Below, one piece after another: positions 52,663 to 60,666 of a stretch of 64,000 bases of DNA (position 1 is its first letter; every line of letters starts with the position of its first letter). Source of the stretch: Streptomyces sp. NBC_01306 (lineage in GTDB: Bacteria; Actinomycetota; Actinomycetes; Streptomycetales; Streptomycetaceae); NCBI RefSeq assembly GCF_026340465.1, contig NZ_JAPEPC010000001.1, forward strand, positions 248,001-312,000, given 5' to 3'. The notes under the pieces were generated by a model that worked only from the letters and a program-made list of their open reading frames with translations, was not told where the DNA came from and did not search any database. A program made the translations under genes and the position numbers.

Positions 52663-54738
52663 TCATGACAGCGGCAACTGCCCGTCCAGAGCGCGGGCGA
52701 GGTCCGGGGCGGTCCGTACCGAGGCGCCCCGGAGGAAAGCCGCGGTGTACGCCTCGTCCCCGATGGCCGCACGGGCGCTGCGCTCGCACTCCTCGCGTAC
52801 GGGTCCGAGCTCCGGGGTGCCGCGCTGCGGGTGGCCGACGGTGCGCCAGAACGCCTGGCTCGTCCCGTAGACCAGGGCGGCCCGGTCACCGTCGCCCTGC
52901 GCCGCCACGGCGGCCGCGAGAACGTCCAGACCCAGGGCGATCCCGAAGGCGTCACCGATGTGCCGCTTGCCCATGAGCATCGACTGCGCATGGGCCGCCG
53001 CGTCGCCGGGCCGGCTCTGGAAGAGCGCGATCAGCGCGAGCTGGTACTCGGTGTAGGAGCGGGTCCACCAGTCGCCGGTCGCCACGCACGCCTCCCGCAA
53101 CTCGGCTGCCAGAGCGTGTGCTTCGGCGAGCCGGCCGAGTCCGGTGAGCGCGAACACCTCGACGAGCCGGCACTTGCGGCGGGACGCCGAGTCCCGCGTC
53201 ATGTCCGCGGAACCCGGCAGCCGCACCGCCACGGTGTGTGCGGCCGCCGGCCGGCCTGCCATGAGGTGGCTGAGGCCGAGGAGATAGGCGGCGGCGAGCG
53301 ACTCCTCCGTGTCGTCCCCCGGTCGCGCTTGCGCGTCGCACTGGAGCCCCAGTTCGTGCGCCAGGTCGTGCTCACCCTGGAGCAGCGCGTTCACACCGAG
53401 CACCCACTGCGCCCGGCTCCGGACCGGCCCCCGCTCCGGGTGGCGGGCCAGGGCACGTTCCACGAAGCTGCGCAGCTCGTGCAGATGGCCGCAGCAGCTC
53501 CAGTAGAAGCCGATCAGGCCGACCAGTTCGAGTGCGCGTCCGGGGTCGGTGACCAGCAGCTGTTCCAGCGCGGTACAGAGGTCGATGTGTGCGTCGGCGA
53601 CCCGCCGGTACCACTCGCTCTGTTGCGGACCGGACCAGCCGGCGTCGGCGTCACGCGCGAGGGCCAGACAGTACGCGGCGTGGCGCTCGGCCAGTTCCCC
53701 GCCCTCACCCAGCTCCGCGAGCCACATCCGGCCGTACTCCCGCACGGTGTCGAGCATGCGGTACCGCGAGCCGTCCCGGCCGACGACGGATTTCTCGGTC
53801 AGCCCCCGCAGCGCACGGCCGACGCCGTCCGGGGAGAGCGGCCCGCCGGAGCAGACGGCACGTGCGGACTCGGCGTCGAAGGGGCCGCGGAAGACGGACA
53901 GCCGCGCCCAGAGGAGCCGTTCCAGCGGTTCGCACAGTTCGTGGCTCCAGCCGATCGCGGTCCGCAGGGTCCGGTGCCTCAGCGCCCCCGGCCGCCCGCT
54001 CAGCACCAGTGTCTCGAAGCGGGAGCTCAGCCTCTCGGCCACCTTCTCCACCGAGCTGTCCCGCAGTTGCGCGACGGCGAGTTCCAGCGCCAGCGGGATA
54101 CCTTCGAGCTGTCGGCAGATCCGGTCGGCCGCGGCGGCCGCGCCCGGATCCGCCAGCGAGAGACCGGGCACAGCGTGCCCGGCCCGCTCGGTGAAGAGCG
54201 CGAGCGCTGTCCGCTCGCCCCCGACGGACAGCGGTTCGATCTCGACCACCCGCTCACCGCCGACTCCCAGCGCCTGCCTGCTGGTCGCCAGCACCGTGAG
54301 TCCGGGGGCCGCGGTGAGGAGATCGCCCACCAGACTGCGGCAGGGCCCGACCAGGTGTTCGCAGGAGTCGAGCACCAGCAGCCCCTGTTTGTCGGAGAGC
54401 CATTCGCAGAGCGCTTCCGCCTGACTGCGCGTCGTGTGGTCGGAGAGTCCGACGGCGTCGCAGACGGTGGGCAGCAGCAGCTGCTCGCCGGAGAGCGGCG
54501 AGAGGTCCGCCCACCAGGCGCCGTCCGGCCAGTCCGGTGCCGCACGGCCCGCCGCGCGGAGCGCGACACGGGTCTTGCCCACCCCGCCGATCCCGGTCAG
54601 CGTGATCAGCCGGTGCCCCGCGAGAGCGTTCCGGAGATGGTCCAACTCGTTCTTTCGTCCCACGAGAGTCGTGGCCTCGCGAGGAAGGTAGCCCGCCACC
54701 GGAACAGTCTCGCCTACTTCGCGCGTCGTCGGCACCAC
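52663..54738 (-). CDS. AfsR-like STAND ATPase regulator without a visible DNA-binding domain
   Basis: This 691-residue protein has an NB-ARC domain with LTGIGGVGKTRVALRAAG (Walker A about residue 45) and GLLVLDSCEHLVGPC (Walker B), followed by helical TPR-like repeats to the end. Relatives carry a SARP domain at the N-terminus or a LuxR helix-turn-helix at the C-terminus; neither is present here. It may work through a partner or be a truncated regulator. GTG 54738 is chosen because AGGAGG lies ten bases upstream; the frame extends to 54783. It is divergent from the SGNH hydrolase gene and follows the EPS locus. Confidence 0.75.
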   Translation of the reverse strand: MVPTTREVGETVPVAGYLPREATTLVGRKNELDHLRNALAGHRLITLTGIGGVGKTRVALRAAGRAAPDWPDGAWWADLSPLSGEQLLLPTVCDAVGLSDHTTRSQAEALCEWLSDKQGLLVLDSCEHLVGPCRSLVGDLLTAAPGLTVLATSRQALGVGGERVVEIEPLSVGGERTALALFTERAGHAVPGLSLADPGAAAAADRICRQLEGIPLALELAVAQLRDSSVEKVAERLSSRFETLVLSGRPGALRHRTLRTAIGWSHELCEPLERLLWARLSVFRGPFDAESARAVCSGGPLSPDGVGRALRGLTEKSVVGRDGSRYRMLDTVREYGRMWLAELGEGGELAERHAAYCLALARDADAGWSGPQQSEWYRRVADAHIDLCTALEQLLVTDPGRALELVGLIGFYWSCCGHLHELRSFVERALARHPERGPVRSRAQWVLGVNALLQGEHDLAHELGLQCDAQARPGDDTEESLAAAYLLGLSHLMAGRPAAAHTVAVRLPGSADMTRDSASRRKCRLVEVFALTGLGRLAEAHALAAELREACVATGDWWTRSYTEYQLALIALFQSRPGDAAAHAQSMLMGKRHIGDAFGIALGLDVLAAAVAAQGDGDRAALVYGTSQAFWRTVGHPQRGTPELGPVREECERSARAAIGDEAYTAAFLRGASVRTAPDLARALDGQLPLS

Positions 54739-54984
54739 GGGGCGCAGCCCTCCTGACGGCCCGGGGACACGGTTCGGACACACACGGTTCGGACACAGGC
54801 GTCGTGGGCGAACACCGTCTCGGCACAGCGGCGTTGAGGCACCGCCGCCGCACCGCGTCGGTGCTCGACAACGCCGGTGAAGTGAAGGAAGTTGTGGTGG
54901 ACGGCGCCGCCCGCCGCGGCGCAGCCGTCCTCGGCACGCCGCAACCGCACAGCTTCACCGCACATCCAGGAGCCGGGAGCCCCA

Positions 54985-55911
54985 GTGAACTCAGCACGCC
55001 GCACAGGCATTTGCCGCGGAGTACGACGGCTGACCGGGGCCGCCCTCGCCGCTGCGGCGCTCGCCGTCTCGGCCACGGCAGCCGGCCTCACGCCTGCGGC
55101 GGCGGCCGGCGGAGGCACGGCGGGCGGGGCCCGCCAGGTGTATGTGGCGCTGGGCGACTCGATGGCAGCGGCGCCGTTCGTCCCGCACCGCACCGGTCCC
55201 GCCGCCTGCGGACGCTCGACCCGCAACTACCCGCACCGGCTGGCCGCCCGGCTCAGGGCCGCCGTCTTCCGCGACGTCACCTGCAGCGGCGCGCAGACCG
55301 GCGACATGACCGCACCGCAGCGGCTCTCCGTACTCGGCGTGGCCGCGGGCACCGCGCCGCCCCAGGTCGACGCCCTGACCCCCGGCACCACGCTGGTGAC
55401 CCTGACCATCGGCGGCAACGACGCCGGTCTGGTCGGCGTCGCGGGCAGCTGCGTCCGGCTGAGCTCGCTCGGCGGGTACTGCCAGGACACGTACAGCAGG
55501 TCCGGGGTGGACGAGGAGGCGGCCCGCATCGACGGCCTGGGCCCGAAGCTCGCGACCGTACTCGACGCCATTCACCGTCGCTCCCCGGCGGCCAGGGTGC
55601 TGGTCACCGGGTACGGGGACTACCTCAGGCCGGGCGGCTGCTGGCCGGCCGTGCCGCTGCTCGCCGGCGATGCGGACTGGCTCCAGGGCAGCATCGACCG
55701 GATGAACCGGGTGATCGCCGCGACGTCGGCCGCGCACCGCGCCGAGTACGTCGACGTCCGCACCCCGAGCGAGGGGCACGACGCCTGCCGGGCGCCCCGT
55801 GCCAAGTGGGTGGAGGGCTTCGTACCCACCGCGCCGGCGGCGCCGCTGCACCCCAACGCGCGGGGCGAGCAGGCGTACGCGGACGTCATCCACGCCCGGC
55901 TGGCGGACTGA
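54985..55911 (+). CDS. Secreted SGNH/GDSL hydrolase
   Basis: This 308-residue protein has a signal peptide (RRLTGAALAAAALAVSATAA, PAAAA). Block I YVALGDSMAAAP carries the catalytic Ser, and TIGGNDAGLVG is block III with the oxyanion Asn. The C-terminal LHPNARGEQAYADV is block V with His. Six Cys residues probably form three disulfides, as in the Streptomyces lipase of the SGNH type. It likely cleaves esters outside the cell. GGGAG precedes GTG 54985. Confidence 0.88.
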   Translation: MNSARRTGICRGVRRLTGAALAAAALAVSATAAGLTPAAAAGGGTAGGARQVYVALGDSMAAAPFVPHRTGPAACGRSTRNYPHRLAARLRAAVFRDVTCSGAQTGDMTAPQRLSVLGVAAGTAPPQVDALTPGTTLVTLTIGGNDAGLVGVAGSCVRLSSLGGYCQDTYSRSGVDEEAARIDGLGPKLATVLDAIHRRSPAARVLVTGYGDYLRPGGCWPAVPLLAGDADWLQGSIDRMNRVIAATSAAHRAEYVDVRTPSEGHDACRAPRAKWVEGFVPTAPAAPLHPNARGEQAYADVIHARLAD

Positions 55912-55954
55912 CCGGGGCTGACGAGGACTGACGGGGGCTGACGGGCGGCGACGG
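55905..55954 (+). repeat. Five 10-bp tandem repeats starting at the SGNH hydrolase stop
   Basis: GGACTGACCG, GGGCTGACGA, GGACTGACGG, GGGCTGACGG and GCGGCGACGG are consecutive. The first contains the last codon and the TGA stop. Confidence 0.75.
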
Positions 55955-56023
55955 CCGGGCGGCCACCGGCCGGGATCCTGAGCCACTGGCTGTCACACAG
56001 GTCCATCGTCCATACTGCGCACC

Positions 56024-56644
56024 GTGGAACAGCACATAGGTCCGAAGAGCCCGCCTCCCGTGCACGCCGCCGCGACCGATCCGGCGTACGTCCCGGGCCT
56101 CATGCCGCCGCGCGCCGACACACAGGCCGCCGAGTCACCGGAACCTGCGGACGGGGAAACCCCCGAGCGTACGGAGGGATCCGCCGATACCGCGCCGCCG
56201 CAGGAGCCGGCCGGGGACGGCGCTCCGGGCGGAGCGGCTGCGCCGGAGAGCGCCGCCGCGCCCACTGAGCCGACGGAGGCCGGTGCCGACGCCGCGGAGC
56301 ACGAGAGTTCCGGACCGGAGGACGCCGGGCGCGAGGGCGATACCGAAGCCGGAGAAGACGACGGAGCTGACCCGGCTTTCGAGGTCGCCGACCGCCGTTC
56401 GGTGATCATCGCGAACCGTGCGGGCATGGTGCTCCGGCTGGACGACCAGGAGGCCGAGTTCGACTGGAGCGAGATCGGCGCCGTCGAGTTCGAGACCGCC
56501 AAGTACCGGCGCCGTCTGACCGTCTTCGTCCATATGCCGAACCGCCACACCTACCAGGCCGATGTCACGGCGTCCGGCCGGGACCAGCTCAAGGAATGGT
56601 CGGCGCAGCTCGATACGGTCCTGGACAGGTATTTCGAGGAGTGA
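56024..56644 (+). CDS. Conserved-looking hypothetical protein with acidic disordered N-terminus
   Basis: The protein has 206 residues. The first 115 are Glu/Ala/Pro-rich and probably disordered. The last 90 (EVADRRSVIIANRAGMVLRL, FDWSEIGAVEFETAKYRRRL, TVFVHMPNRHTYQADVTASG) look like a small beta-barrel, PH-like fold ending in a helix. No function is assigned. GTG 56024 is the only good start. It stands alone. Confidence 0.7.
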   Translation: MEQHIGPKSPPPVHAAATDPAYVPGLMPPRADTQAAESPEPADGETPERTEGSADTAPPQEPAGDGAPGGAAAPESAAAPTEPTEAGADAAEHESSGPEDAGREGDTEAGEDDGADPAFEVADRRSVIIANRAGMVLRLDDQEAEFDWSEIGAVEFETAKYRRRLTVFVHMPNRHTYQADVTASGRDQLKEWSAQLDTVLDRYFEE

Positions 56645-56858
56645 GCCGGGGCCCTGTCCCGCGCCTCCCGCACCCGGGTTCCGGCACCGCCGGCACGTAC
56701 GAGAACCGCACCCCGGTCCCCACGTCCTGACCTGTCCGCCGCCCCGTCTCCCGGACAGGTGCGTCCGTTCGGCTGGGACCGGGCGGGGCGGCTTGGGGAT
56801 GCCCCTCCTAACCGATATGCATGTGCTTGCCCATGTAGTCGTCGAATTAGGAGTCTTC

Positions 56859-57113
56859 ATGCGTCTTCGCAGCATGCTCGTCGCCAGCGCCTTCGCCGCC
56901 TCCGCGGTGCTGGGCGGCGCCGCGTCCGCCTCGGCCCTCGACTGGGGTCACGGCCACGAGCACCACCACCACCACGGCATCGCCGCCGCGGGCGCCTTCC
57001 ACGAGGAGAAGAGCGGCATCTTCTACCACAACATCGGAGGTCCGGCGGGTATCACGCACGCCGGGGCCTTCAAGGAAGAGCGCGCGGGCTGGTTCGCATT
57101 CATGGCTCACTGA
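56859..57113 (+). CDS. Small secreted His-rich protein with an internal repeat
   Basis: This 84-residue protein has a signal peptide ending near SASA-LDW. The mature part of about 55 residues starts with WGHGHEHHHHHGIA and then carries two similar units, AGAFHEEKSGIFYHN and AGAFKEERAGWFAFM. AGGAG precedes ATG 56859 and a strong terminator follows, so it is a real monocistronic gene. The His cluster suggests metal binding. No family is recognised. Confidence 0.8.
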   Translation: MRLRSMLVASAFAASAVLGGAASASALDWGHGHEHHHHHGIAAAGAFHEEKSGIFYHNIGGPAGITHAGAFKEERAGWFAFMAH

Positions 57114-57124
57114 TCCGAGTCCCT

Positions 57125-57164
57125 GCCGCCCCCGGTACCGCACAGTCGCGGTACCGGGGGCGGC
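57125..57164. terminator. Bidirectional terminator between the His-rich gene and the ABC importer
   Basis: Perfect 17-bp arms (57125-57141 and 57148-57164) with a 6-base loop lie between two convergent genes. Confidence 0.85.
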
Positions 57165-57218
57165 GGTCTGTCCGGACGGCGGCGGGGCGGGCTGCCGGGC
57201 CGATCCGGACGAGAGGTT

Positions 57219-57872
57219 CTAGGCGCGCGAGGCGCGCAGCCCCTTGGGCACAAGGAGTCGCTGGATCAGTGCGATCAGCCCGTCGGCGGCGAGCGCCAGG
57301 GCCGCCACCCACAGTGCGGCGGCGATCACCCCTTCCAGCCCGTAGTTGGCCTGGCCGAGGACGATGTCCCCCAGACCGCCGCCGCCGGCCACCGTGGCCA
57401 GGGTCGCGGCGGAGATGACGTACACCACCGCGATCCGGATGCCGGAGAAGAGCAGCGGGAGGGCCAGCGGCAGCTCCACCTTGAGAAGGACCTGGAGAGG
57501 TGTGAGGCCCATACCGCGTGCGGCTCGGACGGTGTCCGGGTCGACCTGGTCCACGGCCAGATACGCCTGGCTGAGGATCGGGGGGATGGCGGTGATCAGC
57601 AGCGCGACGGCGATGTTGACGAAGTTGAGGCCGAAGATGCCGAGGCCGATCGCGATGACCGCGAGGTTGGGCAGGGCGCGGCCCACGTTGGAGATGCTGG
57701 TGGTGACGAACTCACCGCGGTGCAGATGCCCGAGCCACAGACCGACGGGTACCGCGACCACCAGCGAGACGGCGATCACGATCGCGCACATCCAGATGTG
57801 CTGCCCGGTCTTCTCCAGCATCAGCGACAGCCGATCGTGCATGAAGGTGAACGATCCGACGAAGGTGTCCAT
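57219..57872 (-). CDS. Quaternary-amine ABC transporter permease (OpuC/ProW type), distal
   Basis: This 217-residue protein has about six membrane helices and the EAA loop AARGMGLTPLQVLLKVELPL. It is the last gene of the importer operon, and its ATG directly follows the stop of the first permease gene. The two permeases form a heterodimeric channel for glycine betaine, choline or carnitine-type osmolytes. Confidence 0.88.
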   Translation of the reverse strand: MDTFVGSFTFMHDRLSLMLEKTGQHIWMCAIVIAVSLVVAVPVGLWLGHLHRGEFVTTSISNVGRALPNLAVIAIGLGIFGLNFVNIAVALLITAIPPILSQAYLAVDQVDPDTVRAARGMGLTPLQVLLKVELPLALPLLFSGIRIAVVYVISAATLATVAGGGGLGDIVLGQANYGLEGVIAAALWVAALALAADGLIALIQRLLVPKGLRASRA

Positions 57873-58583
57873 TTACGCGGCCTTCCTGCTCCGGGCCCAC
57901 GGTGTGAGCAGCCGTCCGGCGAGTACCAGCAGTCCGTCGGCGGCCAGCGCCAGGATGACCGCGAGTGCGCCCGCGCCGATGAACTGGGTGTTGAACGGCG
58001 ACTGCAGCGCCTTGAGGATGAGCGAGCCAAGGCCGGAGTCGATGACGTAGGCCGCGATGGCGACCGTCCCGATGGTCATCACCGTCGTGACCCGCAGTCC
58101 GGAGATGAGGGACGGCAGGGACATCGGCAGTTCGACCTTGAACAGGATCTGCCGCCGGGTCAGGCCCATGCCCCGCGCCGCCCGCACCGCGTCCTCGGGG
58201 ACTTCGCGCAGCCCGGTGAGGATGGTGGTGAAGAGCAGATAGAGGCTGTACGCGATGAGCGCGATCTCCACGGTGAGCACGGAGAACCCGGTGACCGGGA
58301 CGAGGAGTTGGAAGAGCGCCAGCGGCGGCACCGTGTAGAGGAACGACGAGAGGGCGGAGGCCGGCATCGCGAACCACCCCTGGAAATGGGCGAGTACGGC
58401 CATCAGGAAGGCGATGACGAAGCCGGCCACGACCGCGATCACGGTGAGTTCGATGTGCTGGACCAGCGCGGGCCAGAAGAGATTCGACCAGTGCGCGGTG
58501 AACCAGTCCAAGCAGAAGGTGGAGTTGTTCGCCACGCAGGCGCTGGGGCTCCCGTAGTCCGGGATGACGGGTGCTGCGCTCAT
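57873..58583 (-). CDS. Quaternary-amine ABC transporter permease (OpuC/ProW type), proximal
   Basis: This 236-residue membrane permease has the EAA loop AARGMGLTRRQILFKVELPM and AAYVIDSGLGSLI near the C-terminus. A 35-residue N-terminal extension with two Cys (PSACVANNSTFCLDW) lies before the first helix and may face outward. Its start overlaps the ATPase gene stop by four bases. Confidence 0.87.
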   Translation of the reverse strand: MSAAPVIPDYGSPSACVANNSTFCLDWFTAHWSNLFWPALVQHIELTVIAVVAGFVIAFLMAVLAHFQGWFAMPASALSSFLYTVPPLALFQLLVPVTGFSVLTVEIALIAYSLYLLFTTILTGLREVPEDAVRAARGMGLTRRQILFKVELPMSLPSLISGLRVTTVMTIGTVAIAAYVIDSGLGSLILKALQSPFNTQFIGAGALAVILALAADGLLVLAGRLLTPWARSRKAA

Positions 58584-59572
58584 GCCGCGCCCGCCTTCCG
58601 TACGGCGTCCATCGACGCGGTGCCGATGACGGCTCCGCCGTCTCCGGTGACCCGTACGGCGTCGGCGCCCTCGGCCACCATCAGGGAGAGCGCGGAGCGG
58701 AGCGTGGCCTCGCCCGGGAGGACGGGCAGCTCGCCGGTGCCGGTGTCCGGGGCCCGGGTGAGCTCCAGATCGCTGAGCCGGACCAGGGACAGCCGTTTCA
58801 GTCCGCGGTCGGCGCCGAGGAAGCGGGCGACGAACTCGTCGGCCGGCTTCTTCAGCAGGGCCCGGGGCGAGTCGTACTGCGCGAGCCTGCCGCCCTCCCG
58901 GAGGATCGCGACCCGGTCGCCCATCTTCACGGCCTCGTCGATGTCGTGGCTCACGAAGATCACGGTCTTGCGGATGCGCTCGTGCAGGGCCAGGAACTCG
59001 TCCTGGACGTGTTCGCGGGTGATGGGGTCGAGCGCGCCGAACGGCTCGTCCATCAGCATGACCGGCGGGTCGGCCGCGAGGGCGCGGGCGATGCCGACGC
59101 GCTGGCGCTGGCCGCCGGACAGCTGGGTGGGGTAGCGCGAGCCGTACTCGCCGACCGGCAGGCCGACCAGGTCGAGCAGCTCGGCCACCCGGTCCTTGGT
59201 GCGTTTCCGGTCCCAGCCGAGGACTTTGGGGACGGTGGCGATGTTCGCCGCGATCGACAGATGGGGGAAGAGCCCTGTCTGCTGGATGACGTAGCCGATC
59301 GAGCGGCGCAGCTGGATGGGGTCGAGATCGCGGATGGAGCGACCGCCGATGCGTATGTCGCCGCCGGTCGGCTCGGCGAGCCGGTTCACCATCATCAGCG
59401 CGGTGGTCTTGCCGCTGCCGGACGGGCCGAGCAGCACGCAGATCTCCCCCGCGGGCACGGTCAGCGACAGGTCGTCGACCGCGGGCGACGCGGAGTTGGG
59501 GTACGTCTTGACCACGTGGTCGAAGACGATCTCCTGCGCGGAGGTGGAGATTTTATGGCTTTCCTGGCTCAT
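58580..59572 (-). CDS. Quaternary-amine ABC transporter ATP-binding protein (OpuCA/ProV-like)
   Basis: This 330-residue ATPase has Walker A GPSGSGKT (about 49-56), Q-loop VIQQTGLFPH, signature LSGGQRQRVGIARAL, Walker B VMLMDEPFGALDP and switch HDIDEAVKMGD. A C-terminal extension of about 90 residues has one CBS-like unit (LRSALSLMVAEGADAVRVTG), where OpuCA proteins usually have two for ionic-strength sensing. Confidence 0.88.
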   Translation of the reverse strand: MSQESHKISTSAQEIVFDHVVKTYPNSASPAVDDLSLTVPAGEICVLLGPSGSGKTTALMMVNRLAEPTGGDIRIGGRSIRDLDPIQLRRSIGYVIQQTGLFPHLSIAANIATVPKVLGWDRKRTKDRVAELLDLVGLPVGEYGSRYPTQLSGGQRQRVGIARALAADPPVMLMDEPFGALDPITREHVQDEFLALHERIRKTVIFVSHDIDEAVKMGDRVAILREGGRLAQYDSPRALLKKPADEFVARFLGADRGLKRLSLVRLSDLELTRAPDTGTGELPVLPGEATLRSALSLMVAEGADAVRVTGDGGAVIGTASMDAVRKAGAA

Positions 59573-59658
59573 TGGGGGCTTTTTCTCCTGGAGGGCGACG
59601 GAAGGTCGCGGATGGGTGGCGGGACGCCGCCGCGGACGTCGCGGGGCGGCTGCCTGCG

Positions 59659-60666
59659 TCAGCTGATGTCGTTGGCCTTCAGGAACTTGGCCGCGACTTC
59701 GGAGGGGGCGAGCCGTACGGTGTCGACCGCCCGGTTCATCTCGCGTACCGCCTGGTCAGTGAGGAGCGCGTCCACCTTGTTCAACGTCCTGGCGAATTCC
59801 GGTCCCTGTTTCTCCTGCACGCCCTTGCGTACGACGGGGGCCACGTTCTGGAAGCCGTAGTAGCCCTTCGTGTCGTCGAGAAGGGTGTAGCCGCCGCGGG
59901 CGAGTTGCGGGTCGGTGGTGAAGACGTCGGCCGCCTCGACCTGTCCGTGGTCGAGGGCGGAGTACTGCAGACCGATGTTGAGGGTCTTCACCTCGGTGTT
60001 GTGCAGCCCGTAGGCCTTCACCATGTCGCGGTAGCCGAGCGCGCCCTCCATGTTGTCCGGGTACTCGGCGAAGACGACATGGCCCGCCTTCTTCAGATCG
60101 CTGATGGTCCTGAGCCCGTGTTTCTTGGCGAAGGCGGGCTTGACGGCGATCGCGTCGCGGTTCTGGAAGGGGGTCGGGGGCAGCATCGTCAGCCCGCGGG
60201 TCTCCTCGTAGGCCTTGGCCTGCTGGAAGGTCGCGGCGGCGGAGTGCGGCACCGTCCTGCTCCGGGCCAGGACCTGGAGGATGACCCCGGTGTACTCGGG
60301 GTACAGGTCGATCTGACCGGATGTGAGCGCCCCGTCGATGACGGTCGTGCTGCCGATGTTCGACTTCAGCTCGACGTTGTATCCGGCGTGGGTCAGCGCC
60401 TGCTTGTACAGCTCACCGATGATCCACTGCTCGGTGAACTCCTTCGCCCCGATGACCACGGTGGGCTTGCCGGTGGTCTCGGAGACGGCGCTGCAGCCCG
60501 AAAGGGCGGCGAGGGACACCAGGGCCAGACAGCCGGCCAGGGCCCGCGAGGAGCGGCGGGCCGGCGGGCGCCGCAGGGGCCGGCGGCCGGTCGCCGGGGC
60601 CGCGTTCGCCATGGGGGCCGCTGGAGCCGGGGTGAGTGCCGCAGGGGTGCGGCGCAGGCGCCTCAC
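59659..60666 (-). CDS. Osmoprotectant ABC transporter substrate-binding lipoprotein
   Basis: This protein of about 335 residues has a long basic N-terminus, a signal helix and the lipobox LAALSGC. The OpuAC-type binding domain follows (VVIGAKEFTEQWIIGELYKQ, GQIDLYPEYTG, LQYSALDHGQVEAADVFTTD). GTG 60666 overlaps the hydrolase stop (GTGA); ATG 60612 would give a more usual signal peptide. It captures a quaternary amine outside the membrane for the importer encoded next. Confidence 0.87.
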   Translation of the reverse strand: MRRLRRTPAALTPAPAAPMANAAPATGRRPLRRPPARRSSRALAGCLALVSLAALSGCSAVSETTGKPTVVIGAKEFTEQWIIGELYKQALTHAGYNVELKSNIGSTTVIDGALTSGQIDLYPEYTGVILQVLARSRTVPHSAAATFQQAKAYEETRGLTMLPPTPFQNRDAIAVKPAFAKKHGLRTISDLKKAGHVVFAEYPDNMEGALGYRDMVKAYGLHNTEVKTLNIGLQYSALDHGQVEAADVFTTDPQLARGGYTLLDDTKGYYGFQNVAPVVRKGVQEKQGPEFARTLNKVDALLTDQAVREMNRAVDTVRLAPSEVAAKFLKANDIS

